DNA of 64,000 bases from Endomychus coccineus (GCA_958510875.1 OY294067.1:57486039-57550038); one strand, 5' to 3'; shown: positions 25,033-37,747, counted from the first letter of the stretch. Numbers and translations are program-made. The notes: generated from the sequence alone by a model not told the origin.

Positions 25033-25970
25033 CACTATTCCGAGTTTCATAATTCTTATTCCAGTATAACTATAACCAGTAAACTAATAACTAATTATTC
25101 TCTTTCAGATTTTGATATTGTAATTTAATAAATTATTATTCTCTGTTTAACAAATTTTCTGTATTTCATTTATTATCTTCAAGAGTTCAATTCCTTTTCA
25201 TAATTTTGAATATACATTTTGGGTAGACAATATAATCAGTTGTGGGATTATTTTGATTCTTCCTGGTGATCAGTTATTTGTCCCTCGAACCTAATGCCAA
25301 AATACTGCTCGTATTGTCTATATTTCAGGGTTTAAACGATTGTGACATCTCCTTCCTTTTTGCGGTGTCGTGTACCATAAGAAATTCTTGGTAGAGATCT
25401 CAAATTCAACTCCACAACGCTCAACCAAATTTTCATGATCAGCTATTTGTGATCTCTGTCCGAAATTATTGCTTTTAACTACACATTAAAATTAAACCTG
25501 TAATTTCAATTCAATTTATTCAAATTAATAGAACTCTTATTTTGATCAATTTAAGAAGTATTATTCTTTGTTAATTTATTGAACTAAGTTTCTTAGATAC
25601 TCAAGATAATGTTGTTCTCGATTATAATTCCCTAGAGGAATAAAACCAAGTTGTTAAATTGAAACTTGTCTTTATTTTCTCTAGTACAATTAACATTTAT
25701 TCACCTCGTAATGTTGGAAATTCTTGATTGAGGATTCTCGTTTCTTTCGAGAAACTAGTTGGGCCTCAGAAAAGGCAGTTCTTTTTAATCAAGAAGCGAA
25801 AGATACGTTTCATTACGAGCCCCGAGGTTAATTCTTACCCTGAGCTACTTGTGGTCATTAGAGACACAAGAGTTTCCTTCAAAACCTTACAATTATCAAA
25901 TGGATTGAATTCGTCACAATTTCAGTATGTAGTAGGAGCAACATTGATCATAAGTGTACGAATATTATGC
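25033..25970. other. Unassigned AT-rich sequence
   Basis: Nothing recognised. Confidence 0.5.
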
Positions 25971-25974
25971 TAAA

Positions 25975-26130
25975 TACAATAGAATATATAGAATAGAATA
26001 GAATATATTTATTCATTTCAAGCTATAGAACATATTTTAAGAAGATGAAGCAAAGCTGATCTTCAACCTTCCCAAATATAAACTTGGAGATATTATGTTA
26101 GTAATTAACATTTTTGTTCTGTCAATAGCT
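25975..26130 (-). mobile_element. 3' end of a severely truncated LINE
   Basis: AGAATAGAATAGAATATATTTATTC is the reverse complement of an (ATTCT)n LINE tail, followed by the family's AT-rich 3' UTR. No coding part remains. Confidence 0.5.
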
Positions 26131-29037
26131 TAACTCTAAGCTCAATTTTGAATGTATATTTATAAGGCAATCCGAGAAATTGTATGTACTCAATAATCAG
26201 GACCGGATTTAGATTTTCAGGGTCCTGGAGTCAATGGATGGTGAGTACACTATTTCATGTTGTAGAACAAATATCATATAATAACCAGTAAAACGTGAAA
26301 CTCCCCTATTAATCATCGAGAGAAAATTGCAGAGAATGTTGCGTTCGAAACTTAGAATCTTACCCCAATCTGTTTCTTATTGAATTTGAAAACGATGTTC
26401 CTCCGCTACAGTTGGCCATCATATGGATGAGTAAACCTGGAAAACAATTTCAGCATTGACAAAATATAAGCGCAAATCGTTATCCATGATAATACGTGCT
26501 TTAGTGGATACTTTCTTCAGCTGCATATACAGTTTCCATTGCCAAGAGTCGATTCCAAATTTCTGGGTAAGCGTTTTCAAGATGTTTTGCTTATGAATCC
26601 AACTTTTCTGATGTTATTCTCGCGAGCTCACTCAAAAATTTACGCCATTTTACTGTCCCGAGTTCTTTAATTTATATTCTACCCAAATTCCCTTTTCACT
26701 TTCAAAAAAATCAACACATTTCCTCAATTTTACTAGCCTATCATGTATGAAAATCATAGACACATGGGAAAACGTAGGAGGTTGAAAAATTATTGTTATA
26801 TTCCATAATCCAATATATTTGTAACTATTTTCACTGTATTGGAATTACAAAACATTATTGAAATACATCTTTGTCATAGAAGAATGAATGATAGCATCTA
26901 CTGCCGATTCAATCTGCACTATAATATAAACAGATTATCTAGTGACGATGTGATTTAAACTATTGTGTAACGAATATCACTGCTAATTTCATCTTCCAAT
27001 AATTGAATAATTGTCAGGAAATTACAAACCATTAAAATAATTAATAACGAGGATTTGCTATTGTCCTATTCGTGACAAATCATTCAATTTTCCAATTAAG
27101 ATAACAATAATAGATTACACGCACGCTTCTGAAGGTTTATTCTCACTAAACGTTACGTTCGGCTTTAGACCGAATTCTACGAAAAAATTTGTAGGCGTAT
27201 CTGCCAACTATATAAATCTATGAAAATCAAAGAACATTGTAAAGTGTTATGGCGAAATATAACGAGCACTTTTAAATCGGAAGGGATTTTAATTGTTTTG
27301 TCTTTTCATTATCTACGTTGAATGAGTATTGTTAGTGGACATTATGTTCCTGACGAAATATTTGTAATATTTGTTTGAAGATGCTACGGTGTTAGCGAAA
27401 CTATAGTTACATTTATTCATTAAATTTGTGAAAATCAAACTTTAAATAGTTATTTTATTCAATTTCATCAAACATGAAATTGGGCAGACTTTTTATCTAA
27501 GCTCATCGAAACGTTTTGGTCCAAATCACCTCGTAAGAGCCGAGTCTTAGATCTCTGAGTCGATTCCCACCATTTTGAGAGCGCTGATTTCAAATTAGAA
27601 CTTTGTCAGTTTTTTAGGCAGTTTTGCTATATGATTGTTTGAAATCGTCTGGAAATTCTTTACACTAGAAAATTCTCAAAGTCTTTATGTCATTATCCGG
27701 GGTCGAAAAATCCAAATTTCAGGAGTATTCGAAACTCTGAAAACCGGGGTTTCTTGCCGATCACTGGTGTTTGTGCGACTATTGCATCTGCCGCATTCTG
27801 TCCGCCCTTAGACATGTCCCTTTTTTCAATTCAGAGGTTTTAAAAGCCTTCTTCTCAAGAGCATGGACTGACGATGGAAAAACCAATGTCTTCTATTGTC
27901 TGAGTCATGCTAGAAAAGCTCATCATCAATGCTTATAATGTTTCAGGTGAGAAGGGACTACCATGACTGATGCAAGTAAATGCAAGTTTGGTATTCCGAG
28001 CCGCTTGTTCCAGAACATTCCTCCCACTAGAGATGCTCTTTGAGCAACCAAAGTAAGCGTATCAAGCACGACAGGTGTGAACCTCGGCAATGGATTGATC
28101 AAAACATATAGCACCAGAAGAGTTGGCCCCAAGGCAGGAAAGTGTCAAATGAAAGAATGCCTGGATCAGCCAAAATCCAATATGGAGCAAGACGCAAGCT
28201 TTGTTTAGGTGCGAATATGAAACTATCAGACTATGCACTGCAAGAAGACCGGGCTTGAGAGTTTTGTAAACCTCACCTCGAGCTGATCTCGGATAATGGA
28301 AATAACGACCTAATTGGGTTCCCCGACCACGTTTTGGAAGGAACAACACCAAACACGACCATATCCAATAATTGTCAAATTTAGACGAATTTTGAGAACC
28401 TGGAACATTTCTCGAACGAAATGACTCAAAACCCCTTTCAAAGTGCCAAATTTTCGAATCAACCCTCAAAATAGTGAATATCGACTTGTTTTAAGTCCCT
28501 ACCCCCTAAAATCCCGGTCCAGTGAAATGAGTGAATAGGTGCTTTGGACCAAAAATAATAGGTCTGTCAAGTTTCATGCTCTCTTCATAAAAATGTAGTA
28601 CTCTTCTGGAATATTCATTGAACCGCGGGCACTTGAAAGTATATTGAGAATCAACCTTAATCGGAGCGTTATCGTAACTTACCAAATCCATATAACTCAC
28701 CTCGTTTTTGTTAAGAGATTATATAATACACGCATCGGTAATGATTTTATGCAATCTCTCTCTGGATTCCTTGAGAAAAATTAATTTGGATTTGAGTAAC
28801 TACTTGTTCATATACGTTGATCAGTTATACAGTAACCTTAACACAAAACTCATGTATTCTCAATGAAACGTGACCTTTCATATTTTGATTGGAATGAATG
28901 AAAATACACAGTGTCAAGTTGTCGCAATACAAAACAGGTAAATAGGATATTCAATACATATGGTTCAAATATTGAATAATAAATAATCCATCTCAAGTAA
29001 GTTATCTGCTTAACTGCGTCAGACGTGAAACAGCAGC
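26131..29037. other. Unassigned stretch; 27750-28520 is GC-richer and probably repeat-derived
   Basis: Around 26200, a CAGGACCGGATTTAGATTTTCAGGG-like sequence resembles hAT termini, but no partner end was found. 27750-28520 carries a 135-aa open stretch on the reverse strand that is not recognised as any family. It also contains a TTGCCGATCACTGG block similar to a motif shared by foldback elements elsewhere in the window. Confidence 0.4.
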
Positions 29038-29089
29038 ATGTGTTTCAATTTGGTATTATTTTTGGCTAGTATTGGCGACAATATAGGTG
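29038..29089 (+). CDS. Orphan 52-nt signal-peptide exon of the lipase type
   Basis: ATG starts an 18-codon hydrophobic leader (MCFNLVLFLASIGDNIG) that ends in phase 1 at a consensus donor, GTGAGT (29090). Length (52 nt) and phase are identical to exon 1 of lipase 2 (50841-50892, MHFLYVFVLTITYGSIE). No lipase exon 2, 3 or 4 lies between here and 50841. It could be the only remnant of a third paralogue, or an alternative upstream first exon splicing to 54989. Either reading is inference. Confidence 0.6.
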
Positions 29090-31140
29090 GTGAGTATTCG
29101 AATTTTATTATGTTTGTGTTCTGGTTCAATTACTGTCTCTTAAAATGATAATAATATCTATTAAAGTTTAGCTTCAAAGCTTTCCATAATTGTGAGTTAT
29201 ATGTATCAACTCAGAAAGTTATACATTTTTCATTATACTAGAATATTCCACCACTTAAGTATTTTTGAAAATTCATTTTTCCCCCAGACATCTTTAACCT
29301 TTTGTATAATAATTGTGGGTGATTCAGAATTATTTATTCTTTATAACATTATTTATTTCTTCTATCGCAATATTTAATAATTTTGTGTTATCTATAAACT
29401 TGATCAGGTGTTCGCTTTGATTTTCCTCCCACTACAACACTAATAAATACGAAGAGTAAACTCAATTAGGAAACATAACGTAGTTTAAAACATTAATTGT
29501 CCGACGTATTACAGAGCATACTGGTTACTGAAGGAATTTATCAACTTCCAACTACCTGCAAGTTTGTCTGTAAAAAATTCTTTGGAACACGTTGGAAAAT
29601 TGGAAGATCTCAGAATTCAACCTGATGATAAACACCTGAATCCCTGAGTCGTTGAACACTCTAGAGAAATTGCTTCCAAAACTTAACATGGTGCAAAATT
29701 ATTCTTTCAAATTTTTATAAACAAACAAGCAATGGGCAATACATTCTCCTCTTACCTTGGCAATATTTTTCTAAGCAAATTTGGAGCCTCCTCAAAATTG
29801 AAATTAAATCAGTTTCCGAAAATTTGGCAAAGATAATTATGTCGATAATATTTCCGCAACTATAAGTGTATTTTATTTTTACTTTTTACAAAATAAAGAC
29901 AATTTATTATTTTTATTACTATCATATTTTGATCTACATTGCTCTTCGAACACGCTCAATAACCAATTTGATTCAATTAAATTCAATCTAGGATTAGAAA
30001 GCAATGAACAGCTTCCTTTTCTTGGCATTGATATCAAAGGTGGTCACCATTTGGAATTCGACATATTATAGAGGAAGATTTATGCCTATCAATTGCAACC
30101 AATCCGATGTTTGCATTTTGACAATAACTTATTTTTTTCCAAAATTACCCTACTCATATCACCTGGGTGTAAGATTAATAAGTGGGAATATCTTTGGTTT
30201 GACAGTTGTAATAAAAGCACTGGATTTATGGGTGAAATATGGAATAATTTCACGAAGAATGTTGCTCATATTCTTGAACAGATCTACTTGTTCAGGATCT
30301 AGGACAGTATTGTTCATCAAATACATTAAATACTTTAGATTTTTATCACAAATATGCTCAGATTCTGTACAAAAGTAACAGAGATTGAATGTATTGCAAT
30401 TCATTTTATTCTTAAATAATTGAATAATCAATTAGCTTTGCTTATTACGATACCCAAACAGCAACAAGACGATTACCTTTAAAAAAATTCAGATTCTCTC
30501 TGTGGGCATCATTTTTATTCATCCCTGAATATTGGAGAGTAAAATGGATCGAAATATGTTTTCTGAACATCCACAAATTATAATATACACTGCAATCCAA
30601 ATGTAGATACATTCCTTTTCTACGATATAAGTTATTATAGAATACCCTGAAATAGATCGATATTTGTTTGTTTTTTGTATTAAGAACACCCTTAAAATTG
30701 TTAAATTTTGAAATCTGTATGAAGAGATGATTCCAGAGATCAATCCCACATGGGATCCAAAGTTGAGAGTTTGGGAATTATACATATTTTTGATAATTTA
30801 TGTTATTGATTTAATAAAATACTGTGACTTCGTTTTTATCATTCACAATAAACAAACATTAACGTGACTGTACTTTTGACAACTGGAGAGTTATCTTCAG
30901 AACGATACATTTGTATGAATAAACATAGGAGATCTGAAGATTTTTATAGTCAAATGTAGAACAAATATGGCTTCAGAAGAAATCCATAAGCATACTTGCA
31001 AACGTGTTAAATGATTTTTCATTGAATAATTATATCTTACGTAGTATAGAAGCAGCCAGAATCAAAGTTTATAAAAAATTAAGTACTTTGGAGTAGTTGT
31101 TAATGACATTTTGAAAACAACGAAAATTATAATATTTGTA
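29090..31140. other. Unassigned AT-rich sequence
   Basis: No lipase exon or mobile-element signature recognised; only chance ORFs. Confidence 0.5.
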
Positions 31141-31185
31141 ATGTGAATTATCTTTCAGGGTCCTCTCATTTTGCGACAATGTGGT

Positions 31186-31480
31186 CTAAAATATCAGCAG
31201 GTACATGATACCATAGTCCTCCCATATCTTAATTCTTATAAATAAGGAACAATTCCTGATTTTTAAACCCAAAAAATTAATGGCATTTTCCTCTTCCATT
31301 TCGATAGTGAACTTAATATTTGGGTGAATTGTTTTTATGTATTCTAGGAAAGTATTCAATTGTCTGGTAGTTCCAATGAAACATGCTATTATGTCGTCCA
31401 CATACCTGTACCAAAATATTAAATCCCTCTTATAAGAGTGCTTATGTATTTTGGCTTCCAAATTATCCATAAATATTGAA
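31186..31480 (-). pseudogene. Penelope-like element reverse-transcriptase fragment
   Basis: Reads FWYRYVDDIIACFIGTTRQ (the YVDD catalytic box of Penelope-like RTs), then IHPNIKFTIEMEEENAINF and LGLKI, all in the expected order for the family. Other fragments of this type are at 56206-56330 and 59191-59448; the endonuclease end is at 35438. Confidence 0.85.
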
Positions 31481-31499
31481 ACATAATAATGGGTGACCG

Positions 31500-33261
31500 G
31501 ATTATTCTATTGTCCATTTACTCATCTCTTTATTTGCATATTATAGTTTTTTCTTATATTTGTCATATTTATACTTATTGTCGCCTTTTATTTCTGTCTT
31601 ACTTTTTTATATATTCACTACTTTGACCGGTTCATTTGCTAAATGAAGATCTTTATTATTATCATTATAACTTACTCTTGTCGTTTGATACTGACAGTTT
31701 AACTGTCTACACTGCAGTTACGATTTGAAACATTACATTTGTGGTTAAGCACATATTAAAAGCAGTATTGTCCATCAGATAACCAAAAAGTTCTGTAACA
31801 GGACATGTTCAATATCACAAATAATTGACTCGGTGAATCGTGTTATGGGTTCTTGAGTTCCAAGAAATCGTTGAAAGTTCCTTGCTTAAGAAATTGATTC
31901 GTAAATGAAACAATCGTTTACTAATATAACTCTTGCATAAGTATCCTAAATTCTATGTGGTGTCCTTTATGTTTGTCTTGTTATAGGGTTATCCGTTATC
32001 TGTCACGAACAGTGTGACCTGTGATGAGCCATACGCATTACGACGTTCTCATCACTGCATTGTACATAGCACTTGCCATTTCAATGTGTGGTATTATCTT
32101 TTTCCTTACACGCACACAAAAGATTCTTCTACAAGGATGGCTCACCATTCGAGAGGTGATCAATTTATTGTTCCTGTCTAGTTGAGTGACTAACGCTCCA
32201 ATATTTCAATCCAATTTCTAGTTATCCAAATCATGATGTGATAGGAAATCTATCGTTGTCGTGACATATGACAACCATCTAAACGAGGGTTGGTTCCTTG
32301 GTGTGACCTCTCTCGCAAATGAGTAAAGATATAGGCCCAACATTCCCTCGATAAACCTTTCTACTACAGTGCTATTAACAAATTGGATAAGAAATTGTGA
32401 ATATAACACAAATTTACTCTTGAATACATTAACAATTATTATTAATAATATGTAACTAGAACATTGCATTCTCATAATGAAGCAGCTTATAAGTTTTTAC
32501 AAGCTATAGCAATAGGCGATTAAAAGATAGACTACAGCACTCGGCCGATTCTTGGCGAACTATCCTTTTCAGGATAGAAACAGAACCACACTATTTCTTA
32601 ATGGCGTTTAGTTGTATTTGTGTCAAAGTTTGCTGGTATTGAATTTGATTCTTAACTTATATTTAAAAAGTATTCCAGTAGTTATGTAAAGTGATAGTGA
32701 ATTGTGGGTGTATTGAGTATTAGTATTAATTACAATATTAAGATAAACAGTAAAATTAATGTGTACACTTTTTTTTAGTTGATTGTGACCTGTTGGAGTC
32801 ATTTTTAATGAGAAAATTCCATCTGTTTTGTTGATGTTCATTTTTATGTATTATCAAATGTTTTATTCGTGACAATATAATTGGTTACATTTTAGAGGAA
32901 ACATAAAGCATCTCTGAAGTTGTCAATTTAGTTGAAATGCATTGAAAGATGTTGTAAACTATTTTTTTTTGTTTTGTATGCATTCCTCAGTGCAATCCAA
33001 TACTATTTTTATGTCCTGGGAATTGTTGAAACAGAATAGCATGATAAATTTCCTCTCCACATGGAAAAATCAATGTTCATTCCAAAATCTATGATAAGAA
33101 ACTAATCATTCCCATTGTAGCACAAGGTGACACTAATTTAAAATATAATACTTAAAAAGGAAAATCACATTTAAATTTAAAAAACACTAAAATACCCCTC
33201 TTTAATTGTTAATTTTCTCAATTTCTTATCTTTATATACTAAGTTTATAGAGTAAGTTAGA
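31500..33261. other. Unassigned AT-rich sequence
   Basis: No gene or repeat signature beyond short chance ORFs. Confidence 0.5.
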
Positions 33262-33916
33262 GAATCTGAAAATTCAAAATTTCGTGAATGCCTGTAAATG
33301 ACACATAGTATAATGTACTGGAATATTCACTTGAACTGCATTGTCAGACATGATGTTACAGTTTGATGAACATGGTGTTAAAAGTGTCAAAAGATTTAAG
33401 CTGCAGATATTTCACTACTGCTATAAGTTTCTTTGGCACACAATATTTCATTGGATCCTTCCTCCGCTTCTGTCTCCACTGAGTTTTTATGGACTGAGAA
33501 GCACACTTGCACACAACACTACACCCTGCACACAACACTATACACAACAAAACATATTACTTTTCCCATTTCTGTTAAAATTATTGGATTCGCATTGCGA
33601 GTTCTGCCATTTAGATATAATTTGCATGTACTTTGCGAATGTTTGTTCATATGTTATCCTGAAGACAACATTTCGAAAACTCGCCACCACATGGCCTGAG
33701 CTTCCCTGCATTCCCCAATAGTATTCTAAAATTTCACTCCAGATGAAGCTTTGACGCTTCGGAGTAATAACCACCACAGCCTACACGCTTTAAGATATGT
33801 GAACGACAAAAAATGTGTCTGTGTTATCTTTCAGTGGATATTGGGAAGATAACAAAACGAACCGATCAGGCTTAATCTTTAGCGCGCTTCACATTTTTGC
33901 CAAAACTATCATACTT

Positions 33917-33975
33917 GGTAGGTTAGGTTAGGTTAGGTAAGGTTAGGTTAGGTTTGGTTAGGTTAGGTTGGGTTG
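33917..33975 (+). repeat. Interstitial TTAGG-like block, unit 1
   Basis: About a dozen pentamers, mostly TTAGG with TAAGG, TTTGG and TTGGG variants. TTAGG is the canonical insect telomere repeat; such short degenerate interstitial blocks are also common in insect dispersed repeats. Confidence 0.85.
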
Positions 33976-34639
33976 AATATAACAGAATCTGAAAATTCAA
34001 AATTTCGTGAATGCCTGTAAATGACACATAGTATAACGTACTGGAATATTCACTTGAACTGCACTGTCAGACATGATGTTACAGTTTGATGAACATGGTG
34101 TTAAAAGTGTCAAAAGATTTAAGCTGCAGATATTTCACTACTGCCATAAGTTTCTTTGGCACACAATATTTCATTGGATCCTTCCTCCGCTTCTGTCTCC
34201 ACTGAGTTTTTATGGACTGAGAAGCACACTTGCACACAACACTACACCCTGCACACAACACTATACACAACAAAACATATTACTTTTCCCATTTCTGTTA
34301 AAATTATTGGATTCGCATTGCGAGTTCTGCCATTTAGATATAATTTGCATGTACTTTGCGAATGTTTGTTCATATGTTATCCTGAAGACAACATTTCGAA
34401 AACTCGCCACCACATGGCCTGAGCTTCCCTGCATTCCACAATAGTATTCTAAAATTTCACTCCAGATGAAGCTTTGACGCTTCGGAGTAATAACCACCAC
34501 AGCCTACACGCTTTAAGATATGTGAACGACAAAAAATGTGTCTGTGTTATCTTTCAGTGGATATTGGGAAGATAACAAAACGAACCGATCAGGCTTAATC
34601 TTTAGCGCGCTTCACATTTTTGCCAAAACTATCATACTT

Positions 34640-34698
34640 GGTAGGTTAGGTTAGGTTAGGTAAGGTTAGGTTAGGTTTGGTTAGGTTAGGTTGGGTTG
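34640..34698 (+). repeat. Interstitial TTAGG-like block, unit 2
   Basis: Same order of TTAGG, TAAGG, TTTGG and TTGGG pentamers as in unit 1. Confidence 0.85.
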
Positions 34699-35362
34699 AA
34701 TATAACAGAATCTGAAAACTCAAAATTTCGTGAATGCCTGTAAATGACACATAGTATAACGTACTGGAATATTCACTTGAACTGCATTGTCAGACATGAT
34801 GTTACAGTTTGATGAACATGGTGTTAAAAGTGTCAAAAGATTTAAGCTGCAGATATTTCACTACTGCTATAAGTTTCTTTGGCACACAATATTTCATTGA
34901 ATCCTTCCTCCGCTTCTGTCTCCACTGAGTTTTTATGGACTGAGAAGCACACTTGCACACAACACTACACCCTGCACACAACACTATACACAACAAAACA
35001 TATTACTTTTCCCATTTCTGTTAAAATTATTGGATTCGCATTGCGAGTTCTGCCATTTAGATATAATTTGCATGTACTTTGCGAATGTTTGTTCATATGT
35101 TATCCTGAAGACAACATTTCGAAAACTCGCCACCACATGGCCTGAGCTTCCCTGCATTCCCCAATAGTATTCTAAAATTTCACTCCAGATGAAGCTTTGA
35201 CGCTTCGGAGTAATAACCACCACAGCCTACACGCTTTAAGATATGTGAACGACAAAAAATGTGTCTGTGTTATCTTTCAGTGGATGTTGGGAAGATAACA
35301 AAACGAACCGATCAGGCTTAATCTTTAGCGCGCTTCACATTTTTGCCAAAACTATCATACTT

Positions 35363-35427
35363 GGTAGGTTAGGTTAGGTTAGGTAAGGTTAGGTTAGGTT
35401 AGGTTTGGTTAGGTTAGGTTGGGTTGA
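35363..35427 (+). repeat. Interstitial TTAGG-like block, unit 3
   Basis: As units 1 and 2 but longer by one TTAGG-like step. Confidence 0.85.
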
Positions 35428-35511
35428 ATATAACAGATCGAATTTCCAAAATCCTCAAAATACATAATATTTCTACCCGGTTTTTCACAATTATCTCAGT
35501 TTTACAAATCT

Positions 35512-35820
35512 ATGAAAGATCTCTTTCATCCTCTCAACTTAGAAGGTGTTTATAGCATTCCCTGTTCTTGCGGTGAAGTCTACATTGGTGAAAAAGGTCT
35601 TACAGTAGCTACTCGTGTGATAGAACATGAGCGCTGTACAAGGCTTCATGACGCAAGTCCAGACTTGCGGAACACAAGTTTGACAAATCCTTTTCGAAAA
35701 TACTAAAATCCTAGCCCGAGCCCCAAACTTCTATCAGCGAAAAATCCTTGAAGCTATAGAAATCCTAAAACATTCAAATAATCTAAACCAACATTCGGAA
35801 ACCCATCTCCAAAAATTCCA
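35512..35820 (+). pseudogene. GIY-YIG endonuclease C-terminus of a Penelope-like element
   Basis: Single-strand-nicking endonuclease domain that initiates target-primed integration in these elements. It contains IPCSCGEVYIG, a Cys-Cys pair typical of the family, TRVIEHERC, and after a frameshift the NFYQRKILEAIEI segment. Isolated from its RT, so non-autonomous. Confidence 0.85.
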
Positions 35821-35979
35821 GTCCGCACATGATCACACATCGGCAGTGTCAGGTTCCGGAGCGGAGTTAGCCACCAGAATGAAGGCAGTGAACTGTGTAG
35901 CGTGAAGGATTTTTCCTACAATAAATACGGCTACAGAAACCAGTAGAACCAGTTTCAGTTCAAGCATCAAGCCTGCCCT

Positions 35980-36200
35980 AGTTATATGTCGTGGTATAAC
36001 GAAAAGCTTTTTAAAAAAACTTTATTTGAATTAATACAAAATTATTAATGTGTGAAACTAAAACATCTACACAAGGCGAAGTAGAGAAATAGAATGAATT
36101 ATTATATTAAAGTACATTATGTGTTGGCATATAAAAGTAATGTCAGCAATGATAAAGTCTATCGTATTACGGAGAATCATCACTTGTAGGCGATGTAACA
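35980..36200 (-). repeat. Errantivirus 3' LTR (221 bp)
   Basis: In element orientation starts TGTTACATCGCC and ends ATATAACT. Identical to 43304-43524 on visual comparison. Confidence 0.95.
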
Positions 36201-36217
36201 CCTCCCATCTTAAGTGG
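36201..36217 (-). other. Polypurine tract next to the 3' LTR
   Basis: In element orientation AAGATGGGAGG directly abuts the LTR start TGTTACA: the expected plus-strand priming site. Confidence 0.8.
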
Positions 36218-36232
36218 AAAAATTGGGTGCTT

Positions 36233-37747
36233 CTAATTTTTCAATGTTATCTCGTGTAACGGAATCTCTACTGGAGCAGATTTCTTTGAATTTCTTATTA
36301 TCTTGGCTCGATATTTCCAGCATGTGAATGTAATGAATAATATAAGAATAATATACAGTATGATTGTCCAGATACTGGTGGTAGTATGGAATTGTGGAAT
36401 TTCCATTTCTTTAAGTTTTTGTTTGGTATGTTCCAATTGATTCACTAGTGGTTGTATTTCATCTAGATTGATGGATTCGAGTCGAAGTGGTGGTAATGCT
36501 TGATGATCGTGATTTAATTGAAGATCAGGAATTTCGATGTTAGGCAACTCTATTGGTTTTATAATTTTTATAGTATTTTGGTATGTTTTGAAGATTCTCT
36601 CTCGTACTAGTAATTGACAGTTTTCTGGTATTTTGATAATATAATTTCCAAGGACGGTCTTCTTGTCTCTGTTGTGGTTACACAAGCTGGCAACTGTAGT
36701 TTCGTTTGGAAATACTGCTAACCATTGATTTGTTCCAATTTTTTGTAGTTTTTCCTGATTTATCTCGACCTCATGTTGTTTACAATCGCTATAGTGGTTA
36801 GTGAATTGAAGTAGTTGAATTTCACAGGGGCTATGGCTGCTGATTTCGTTGATATTTTGGGCTTCACACAGGAATTCATTAGTGGTAGCTTCAATGCATT
36901 TTTCATTAGATAAAGCGTAATATTTCTCATTGATGGATAGGTATTTATGTTGAGGAATTATTACATGATAATTAAGTGAGGATGTTTTTGTAGGAAGTGA
37001 GTAGAGGTGGTAATAGTTATACGGAATGTTTTCTACAATTGGTATCTCAATTATAAAGATTATTTGTCTCTCTTGATAGTAACTTTTTACTGTCACAATT
37101 TTTTCATACAATTGAATCGTATCAGAACTAACTTCGTAAGGTAATTTAAGCTTTTGTTGTGAATTTGAGATTTCGGTTAATTCGTAAAGTAAGTCTTCCG
37201 TTTCCAATATGGAAGGGTGAAATGTTTTAAGTTTTGAAAACGTTACGGCATTCACTATAGTTTCTAATATGTCATTAATAGCATTTATTGCGGATATCAT
37301 TTGAACAATAAGCATTTGAAATACTAGTGCGTCCTCGAGCTTATCTACTTGTAATTGCATCTGTTCCATACATGATGTTACGTACTGAAATTGTTGGTCT
37401 AATTTAACCTGATTGATAATAATTTTATTTGTAGCCTCTTCAAATTTCTGCATAGCGCTTTGAGCGATACTGATTTGTTCTTCAACTAATGTTTTCATTT
37501 TAATTTGGGAATTTGTAAGTTGTTCAATTGCGTTGTCATACCTTCTTGCATCTTCTTGATCTAAATTACCGGTAATTGCTTTGAAAACCGATCCTAAACC
37601 GTTTATGAGTCCTCGTTTAATTCTTTTATTATCTGAAGGAATGAGTTGAGTAAGCTTTTTGCTAGTTTCCGTTACTTGATATTCTAATAGGTGCTGATAA
37701 TTATTTATTTCTTTTCTGTACGTTGGCCCATGTTGTGTTTCATTCAT
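36233..37747 (-). CDS. env: env: errantivirus envelope (baculovirus-F-like fusion protein)
   Basis: 504 aa from the first in-frame ATG. A furin-type site KRIKRG (about residues 61-66) is followed by the hydrophobic glycine-rich fusion peptide GLINGLGSVFKAITG, then an extended heptad-rich region, a cysteine-containing ectodomain, and a transmembrane anchor near the C-terminus (TIILYIILILFITF) with a short basic cytoplasmic tail. By family it mediates membrane fusion and is expressed from a spliced RNA. The same frame stays open for about 48 codons upstream of this ATG, back to the pol stop (about 37893), with sequence typical of the env N-terminus. The true protein therefore starts on a spliced 5' exon and the ATG used here is probably not the start. 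Confidence 0.9.
   Translation of the reverse strand: MNETQHGPTYRKEINNYQHLLEYQVTETSKKLTQLIPSDNKRIKRGLINGLGSVFKAITGNLDQEDARRYDNAIEQLTNSQIKMKTLVEEQISIAQSAMQKFEEATNKIIINQVKLDQQFQYVTSCMEQMQLQVDKLEDALVFQMLIVQMISAINAINDILETIVNAVTFSKLKTFHPSILETEDLLYELTEISNSQQKLKLPYEVSSDTIQLYEKIVTVKSYYQERQIIFIIEIPIVENIPYNYYHLYSLPTKTSSLNYHVIIPQHKYLSINEKYYALSNEKCIEATTNEFLCEAQNINEISSHSPCEIQLLQFTNHYSDCKQHEVEINQEKLQKIGTNQWLAVFPNETTVASLCNHNRDKKTVLGNYIIKIPENCQLLVRERIFKTYQNTIKIIKPIELPNIEIPDLQLNHDHQALPPLRLESINLDEIQPLVNQLEHTKQKLKEMEIPQFHTTTSIWTIILYIILILFITFTCWKYRAKIIRNSKKSAPVEIPLHEITLKN

Larger units (their letters stand above)
33262..35437 (+). repeat. Tandem array: three copies of a 723-bp unit
   Basis: GAATCTGAAAA(T/C)TCAAAATTTCG starts at 33262, 33985 and 34708: a period of exactly 723 bp twice. 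The copies differ at only a handful of sites (for example CTGCTATAAG/CTGCCATAAG, TTCCCCAATA/TTCCACAATA), about 99% identity by eye. Each unit carries CACACAACACTA repeats in its middle and ends in a TTAGG-like block. The third copy has one extra GGTTAG. The small ORFs repeated in each unit (88, 79 and 64 aa) show no family resemblance and are probably not coding. The array runs directly into the Penelope fragment at about 35438. Confidence 0.95.

Noticed and set aside
33341..35223. Repeated ORFs of 126, 88, 79 and 64 aa in each 723-bp unit
   Set aside because: They overlap on both strands, resemble no family, and simply follow the tandem duplication; no evidence of coding constraint.
33262..35437. 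True telomere or chromosome end
   Set aside because: The TTAGG blocks are about 60 bp, degenerate, embedded in larger units and flanked by ordinary sequence on both sides.
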